A stretch of DNA of 64,000 bases, from positions 6,157,488 through 6,221,487 of the forward strand of contig OY720350.1 of the NCBI GenBank assembly GCA_963082975.1, written 5' to 3'. Source of the stretch: Labia minor. Its lineage: Eukaryota; Arthropoda; Insecta; Dermaptera; Spongiphoridae. The position numbers were made by a program, and so were the translations under genes. Every line of letters starts with the position of its first letter. Positions within the stretch are counted from its first letter, which is position 1. Of this stretch, positions 58,296-64,000 are shown in pieces. The notes under the pieces were generated by a model. The model was not told the DNA's origin. It ran no database searches and saw nothing but the letters and a program-made list of their open reading frames with translations.

Positions 58296-58426
58296 CTGTA
58301 CGCGTGGTATAGGATCTCAAATAAAACAGCATCAGTAACGAGGAAACGGATTCATTGGACCATTCATAGTTTGGAACTTGATCAGATGCATCAGCAGCAA
58401 ACAACCTCGCTGGCTGTCTATCAAAT
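58296..58426 (-). CDS. candidate internal exon, unknown protein (best coding signal)
   Basis: On the minus strand the acceptor TTTGATTTCTATTTCAG and the donor CGTACAG|GTTGGTACC are both close to consensus. Only one frame is open through all 131 bp: one base, 43 codons, one base. It reads FDRQPARLFAADASDQVPNY then EWSNESVSSLLMLFYLRSYT TRT. The EWSNESVSSLL stretch faintly recalls the start of Myb/SANT-like (trihelix or MADF) domains, but I do not assign it. It ends in phase 1, which fits the 34322-34444 candidate. Composition is balanced, unlike the AT-rich flanks. Confidence 0.6.
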
Positions 58427-58762
58427 CTGAAATAGAAATCAAATAGAAAAAAATAAATAATTATTTTGAATTTCTACATTACATAAATATTTGCATCAAG
58501 ACATGAAAAAAAAACCACGTCATTGGAAATTTATAAAGATTTTCAATAAATTTTTAAACCATTCAATCAATTTATTCAATTTATATGTGTTAATTATATA
58601 ACAATTTAAATTCTATGTAAAATTTGCAAATAAATAATTAATCATTGATAAAATTGTCAAGTCCTTTGCAATTATGTGAATAATGAACAAATTAATATTT
58701 AATATGTGTATAACAAAAGTTATTGTTATTCAAGATATTTCTAAATATCTAAAGAAAAATTA

Positions 58763-59179
58763 ATTTTTATACGTTTTGAAGGTTCCTAAATCATTTTCAC
58801 TAAGGTTGAGAAAAATGTCTGTCTCTCTCTCTCTGTGTGTGTGTGTGTGTGTGTGTAAATGTCTGTATGTAAATAGACAAGATTACGCAAAAACGATTTG
58901 AGCTAGAATCATGAAATTTGGTATACGGGCATTATTCCAAATTCGTAGTTTTCTCTCAACTTTTGAGAAATTAAGCTCAACCGGAAGAGGGTCATTACCT
59001 ACAACGTTTTGATTTTTTTTCCTCTAAAGTGACCATAAAAATAAAGATATATGTTTGATAGTTTTTCACATGATTAAAAATTGTATAAAACTGCTATATA
59101 TAGAATTTCAACTTGATTAAATTGCTGAAAGTACCGGAATTAATTTTTTAACACTGCAAATCACGCGCCAACACGTGAT
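58763..59179 (+). mobile_element. HINE-A copy 22, both ends missing
   Basis: Begins at TTTTTATACGTTTTGAAGG and stops in CGCCAACACGTGATT. Microsatellite (TC)n(TG)n at 58820-58855. Both terminal hairpins and the AT-rich right part are lost. Confidence 0.84.
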
Positions 59180-59910
59180 TACCTAGCTAATAGTCAATAT
59201 AATAATTAGTAACATCAGAAAGTTATTTAAGATTTTCTGTATTTATGGTTTGACATGCTTATGATAACATAAAAATAAAAATCCAAAAAAAAAAAAAAAC
59301 CAATAATAATATAAAAATAATTTAATAATTGTGTGTCTTATTTAATTAATTATTTATCTTTTTTTATTTTAAAATAATTAAGGAACAAAAAAAATAATAG
59401 AAAGAGCGAAAATATGATAATTATAATAATATATGATTTAAAGAATGATTTAACAAGTTTCTATCTTTCAAGTATAATAAAGAATGCAATCGAATGCGCC
59501 ATGCCCAGTAGCTTATTCAATTTATCTTGGGCTTTAATTGAATCTCTGCTCTGTGCCGTCGACCTTCAAATCGTTGCCAAAGATGCAAATGATTTGTATA
59601 TACAGAGTTTCGTAATATCTTTAAGTTACTCATACACTTCTCTTGATGAAATCTGCATAATCTAATATTTGCAAATACGCTATCCAATGAAAATAGCAAT
59701 GAAGAAAAAAGTACCTTTTTCTCACTGTTTATCTTTTAAATTGAATTTACTCTTCCACTTTAAATTATTAGTATATTTTATCGCCTACCTCTTAAATATC
59801 TACCATCACATATATATAATGGAATTTTACTAAAAAAAAAATTGTTCCTCTTTTAATTTTTCCTTTCTTTTTATCTATTTTTTAAACATCTTTATAAATA
59901 TATAAACTTC
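59180..59910. other. AT-rich sequence with a higher-complexity patch
   Basis: The segment 59480-59690 is open on plus (83 codons) and on minus (60 codons; reads HLWQRFEGRRHRAE). Neither strand has a good pair of splice sites, so no exon is called. Confidence 0.35.
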
Positions 59911-60172
59911 TGACTTTTATACATCCTACTCAAGGACAACGCGTATCGAGTCGGTTATATCAATTAAGTGTCCTATGATCAGTAGAACGGGCCCTATCAA
60001 CCTTTATCTTGATTTTCTTGATCAGAGGCGCTACTTTTTATCAAGTCCCAATTTTGATCCCGGAAGCTGAGTTGACACTGTCCCATAGACTCCAGCTAGT
60101 GAAAATTCTTTGCCAGGCCCGGAACCACAAGAATGTGAGTCAGCTACGCTGACCCCTACCCTGTGGTACCTT
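59911..60172 (-). mobile_element. tRNA-derived SINE, copy 3 (decayed)
   Basis: The order matches copies 1 and 2 (CAAGGACAACGC, TTTATCTTGATTTTCTTGAT, CCAGCTAGTGAAAATTC, TTGCCAGGCCCGG), but the B-box region is deleted and the head is mutated (GGTACC for GGCGCC). No convincing target duplication. Confidence 0.8.
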
Positions 60173-61016
60173 CATAATAAATATGTAAAATAAATGAAAT
60201 TTAATAATTTTAAAATTTTCAATAAATTTGAAGATATATATTTATAATAAATCTATATATGTATATGAGAGTATATAATAAATATTCAAGTATGTCTTTC
60301 TAAAATGGAAAATAAAAATAATATTGAAGGATAGTTCTCTTCCAGATGATTTAAAACTCTAAAATGTTCTAACGCTAAACTCTTTTTCATCTCATTCTTC
60401 ATTAAAAATCTAGTTCGTTTGCATAACAAGCTATTTGGTTCTAATCTAAATAAGGTGATGTCAATGCACCACTTGGTTAGTTATCTTCCATCTTTATTCA
60501 GCATCCGTTTCACAAAGATTATTAACAATAATAATATTAAAATGGAATCGAGATGAGATGATTTGTGAAAGTGGATTAATTAATCAATATCTTCAACTTG
60601 TCACTAAATATCAAAATTTTTGTCAATCATCATTGATGGTGTGTTGGAAGTTGTTCTTTTTTAATGCTACTTGATTGTCTGTCTATTGGCGATTCCAAGA
60701 GATTATGCTAAATACTACTGGCATTTCATTGTGCTAACCTATACTATAGATTATTAGGTATAATCTAATATCATCATCATCATCATCATAATCATCATCA
60801 TAGGGAAAAGAATTATCTGAAGAGAAAATTTCAGTCAGAGAGGAATATTCAAAAGACATTGTTATTCACATACACACAAGTAAGAATAAAAAAAAATAAA
60901 TAAATCACCCTTTCATTTTGGAAAATAGAATAGTATAATAATATACCACCTATCTGATTTACAATTAAATAAAATCTAATATTTTAATACTAAAATCAAA
61001 CTGGTAAATCGAATAT
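60173..61016. other. AT-rich unique sequence
   Basis: (ATC)n at 60770-60800. No gene is seen. Confidence 0.5.
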
Positions 61017-61024
61017 GAATTATT

Positions 61025-61545
61025 GATAATTATTTACAAAACGAGAATTTTCAGGGATTTGGATGAAACTTTACCTGTGGATTCCTTGTTTAATTCATAA
61101 GAAACTTTTCTAATAAAGTTTTTTCCAGTCTCTTCTAGTTTACGAGATAAAAATTATTAAAATTTGCATATAAATCCATTTACATTCCTATTTTGTTACC
61201 ATGTTATATTCATTTGACCATCGGAGGGCTCCATTAATTTTCGGGGGGGAGGGGGTCAGTTCAATTAGGATATATGAAAATTAAAAAATTAATTAATTAA
61301 ATAATTTTTGTATATTCAAAAAATCGATAATTAGTGAATAAGTGAATAATTCTTAAGACCAAATTTATAAAACAATTATTAATATGGTTGCAAAACTGAA
61401 TGTTAATGAGCAATTATTTGTTAATTTTAAACTAGAAGAGACCGAGAAAAATTTTATAAGAAAAGTTTCTTAGGAATTAAACAAGGAATCCACAAATAAA
61501 GTTTCATCCAAATCTCTGGAGATTCTCGTTTTGTAAATAATTAGC
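61025..61545. mobile_element. foldback DNA transposon, copy 2, with target duplication
   Basis: The ends GATAATTATTTACAAAACGA and the inverse TCGTTTTGTAAATAATTAGC are nearly perfect inverted repeats extending about 120 bp. An exact 8-bp direct repeat, GAATTATT, lies at 61017-61024 and 61546-61553, suggesting a hAT-like enzyme. The centre has a G-rich tract at 61242-61256. Confidence 0.82.
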
Positions 61546-61553
61546 GAATTATT

Positions 61554-62397
61554 AAAATTACAATTTGATTACAATCATTAAGAAAGAAAAAAAAATATGA
61601 TTTTTTTCAAATTTTTATTAAGAATTTATATAACCAATCAATCATAGATATCCTAACCATCCATCCAGAAAATAAATTTTAAAAAAAATGTTATAAAAAC
61701 GAAAAATTATATAAACATTTCACTTTTGGAAGTCATAGCAAATAATTGCTAATAGGAAAAACGTCAAAAAGTTAAAAAAAAAATTAAAATAAATTAATAA
61801 TGTTATTAATAAATAAACTTAATATTGATAAATAAGATAATTTTTGAAATTAGTTAATGTATTAATATATTCATAATTCAAACTTTTGAATTTATTCTAA
61901 ACTGATTTCTTTATTTTTTTTTACTTATATAATAAATAAGCATAAATTATTCAAACGTATGTGTATATAAGGTTAAAAAAAATATCGATGGAAAAATTAC
62001 TGAATAAATAATTAAACGTCGGTTGGCGCCGTCGCGTTTGTCTTTCTAATTTTAATCTAAACCCAATGGGAATTTATGTGATGTAATTAACTAAAAGGGA
62101 TTATCCAGAAACGTTGAATGAACCTGAAATCGTCAATGAAGTTTGCAACATTCCAAATGGCATTTTATAAATCACATGTGCAAATGATTATGTAATGTGG
62201 ATGAAAACTGGATAGACATGTGGGAGGAGAAACGCCTACCTCTTCATTTGTCTGTATGATTATCACTAGAACAACAACCTCGATAGATTATTATACTACT
62301 TGCTTGAATATATATAATATATATATTATATATATAAAAACACAATTAATTATATTTATTAATAAATAAATCAATTAAAATATAATTTTTCTTATAA
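61554..62397. other. AT-rich unique sequence
   Basis: The segment 62010-62290 is of higher complexity (GTCGGTTGGCGCCGTCGCG near 62019). No supported frame. Confidence 0.4.
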
Positions 62398-62531
62398 ATA
62401 AATAAAACTAAATGCGTCCAACGTTTTTCTTTGAATTTGAAGCAATTAATCCATAAACTTTTTCATGCTTATAGAAAAATGATTTTATTCTTTTTAGTCT
62501 ATTGGAAAAACGTTATTTTATAAAATTTTTT
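62398..62531 (+). repeat. R3 interspersed repeat, copy 5
   Basis: AAATGCGTCCAACGTTTTTC, GAAGCAATTAATCCATAAAC and CTATTGGAAAAACGTTATTT in the standard order. Confidence 0.7.
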
Positions 62532-63647
62532 TTATATTTATATTTTTCTAATTTCTTTAACTAACTTTATTTGAACTAACAGTAAAGTATTCAAAAATAA
62601 AAAAAAAATAAATAAATAAAATATTTACTTTATGAATTTTAATAGGTGAATTCATTAATATATTAAATTTTATTTTCTCAAATTCTATACCTATAATAGT
62701 TAGACATTGACATTGATATTTTTAATTAAATTAAAATTTCCTAACCAAAATTAAATATTTTTAAGTTTTTATATGTAGTTGTCCAGAATATATTAGTTAG
62801 TAAAATTATATTTTATTTGTAGGAAATATTATCATTAAAATTTTAAACTAAATATATAATAGACTAAGTATATTTTTTTTAATGATAGATAGATTTTTTT
62901 TTCTCGATCATTTTAATTAAGAAAGAAGTTAACTGGTCTCAATTTCAAATTTGATTCTCAATATCCTAAATTAATTGCCAAATGAATATCAATGTGTATC
63001 CCCTTTCAATCAAATCAAGTTTAATTACAAATGATTGGCATTCAAAATGTTTTCTAATGACATGTCAGATGATAAATTGCAGATATAATTATTGATGAAA
63101 GTTTTTCACTCTTTTCCACCTCATCGCTTATTTATAAAGATATTGTTGTTGTTGTTGTTGTTATTGCTGCTGCTGCTTCTGCTGCTGATGATGATTATAT
63201 GAGATTGATATGATGAACTTATTAAAATTTTAGCAAACATTTTAATTAGTTAGAGTTTAAATGTATCATTAATTACGTTTCTTCAATTAATAGAAATCGA
63301 AATTTCAATTAAAATATGTATTATTTCAATGATTTCTAATTATATATATAATGATATTAAATAAATGGAATTAAAATTACGAACCTTAAAATGAAAACAT
63401 GTCGATTTTGATTAATAATTTTTTTTTTTAATAGTTTATATAGATTTATACGAATATCTACTACTGTAGCTAATAATACATACCTACATTATAAATATAT
63501 AGTATAGGCATATGAATTATATTATTTATATATTTTTCCAATTGATTTAATTTTTATAATCGGAATTGATTTTTTATTTTTTACTCTTCAAATAGAATTT
63601 TATATAAGTAGGTTGTGTGTATATCAGTATATACTCGTACATACATA
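62532..63647. other. AT-rich sequence with a trinucleotide tract
   Basis: (TTG)n(CTG)n-like tract at 63141-63196. No gene is seen. Confidence 0.5.
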
Positions 63648-64000
63648 CGAGGGTCATTCAACAAGTACTTAGCCTTACCCTCCGATGGCGCTACAATCAC
63701 AAAAGAGTTTTACCATCGTGTAGTACATTATTTTACTATCCTACTGTCCAAGTTTCAGACAATTCCCTTCACTAGTTTTGTTTTGACATCCTTTGGAAGC
63801 GAGCGTGTCGATCAGTTGTACAAAAATGGAAAAAGAACAATTCGACCTAAATTTATTCCCAACGAGTGACTTTTTCAGATTTGGAAACAAAAAGTAATAA
63901 CAGGGGGCCAAATCTGGAGAGTAAGGTGGATGAGGCAGCAGTTCGTAGCGCAATTCGACCAATTTGGGCATGGCCATTTTTGTACAACTGATCGACACAC
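63648..64000 (-). pseudogene. mariner-type foldback element, copy 3, cut by the window edge
   Basis: Left end CGAGGGTCATTCAACAAGTA follows TA. The minus strand at 63850-63990 encodes MPKLVELRYELLPHPPYSPD followed by LAPCYYFLFPNLKKSL, the third-Asp region of a mariner transposase with Cys-Tyr where CD is usual, so the catalytic Asp is lost. The motif GTACAACTGATCGACAC at 63813 (inverted) and 63983 marks the foldback arms. Confidence 0.8.

Noticed and set aside
59414-59699. 83-codon plus and 60-codon minus frames
   Set aside because: No supporting splice pair in phase with the nearby exon at 58296-58426; kept only as a higher-complexity patch.

Overview
This 64 kb window is AT-rich eukaryotic DNA, most likely arthropod. 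The clues are a broken 18S rRNA fragment of arthropod type, mariner/Tc1, hAT and Helentron-like DNA transposons, tRNA-derived SINEs and large amounts of AT, TG and CATA microsatellite. There is no operon or dense gene content, and no open reading frame long enough to be an intact gene. The species cannot be named from this sequence.

The dominant component is one short interspersed family, called HINE-A here, with 22 recognisable copies on both strands (about 10 kb in total). Full copies are about 560-640 bp. The left end is a hairpin (CTATCTC..GAGATAG). The same ACTATCTCGC motif returns inverted about 20 bp inside the right end, next to a second hairpin (TGGAG ACA CTCCA). Asymmetric terminal inverted repeats, a 3' hairpin, an internal microsatellite and insertion into T runs are the hallmarks of Helentron-associated elements such as Drosophila DINE-1. 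A larger relative (22021-24737) has its own matching pair ACTTTCCCGCAT and carries a degraded non-LTR reverse transcriptase segment.

Other layers: mariner deletion derivatives and foldback MITEs (1491-1836, 3817-4110, 17965-18450, 36384-36662, 39989-40626, 43014-43516, 44262-44742, 47007-47442, 54678-55122, 63648-64000); hAT-type elements with 8-bp target duplications (1133-1408, 45206-46026, 61025-61545); a TTAA-flanked palindromic MITE family (29752-29842, 57703-57782); three copies of a tRNA-derived SINE, two with 16-17 bp target duplications (14887-15161, 20141-20395, 59911-60172); a second tRNA-like SINE remnant (55544-55620); and an unclassified roughly 130-270 bp repeat, R3.

Single-copy sequence that looks exonic is sparse. 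The best case is a minus-strand exon at 58296-58426 with good splice sites at both ends. A second minus-strand exon candidate at 34322-34444 is phase-compatible with it. Weaker candidates lie at 43984-44076 (minus) and 28919-28985 (plus). A GC-rich, TATA-preceded block at 50209-50690 looks like a minus-strand promoter and first exon. The window may therefore lie across large, transposon-filled introns of a minus-strand gene, but this is inference. The rest is AT-rich intergenic or intronic sequence with simple repeats.
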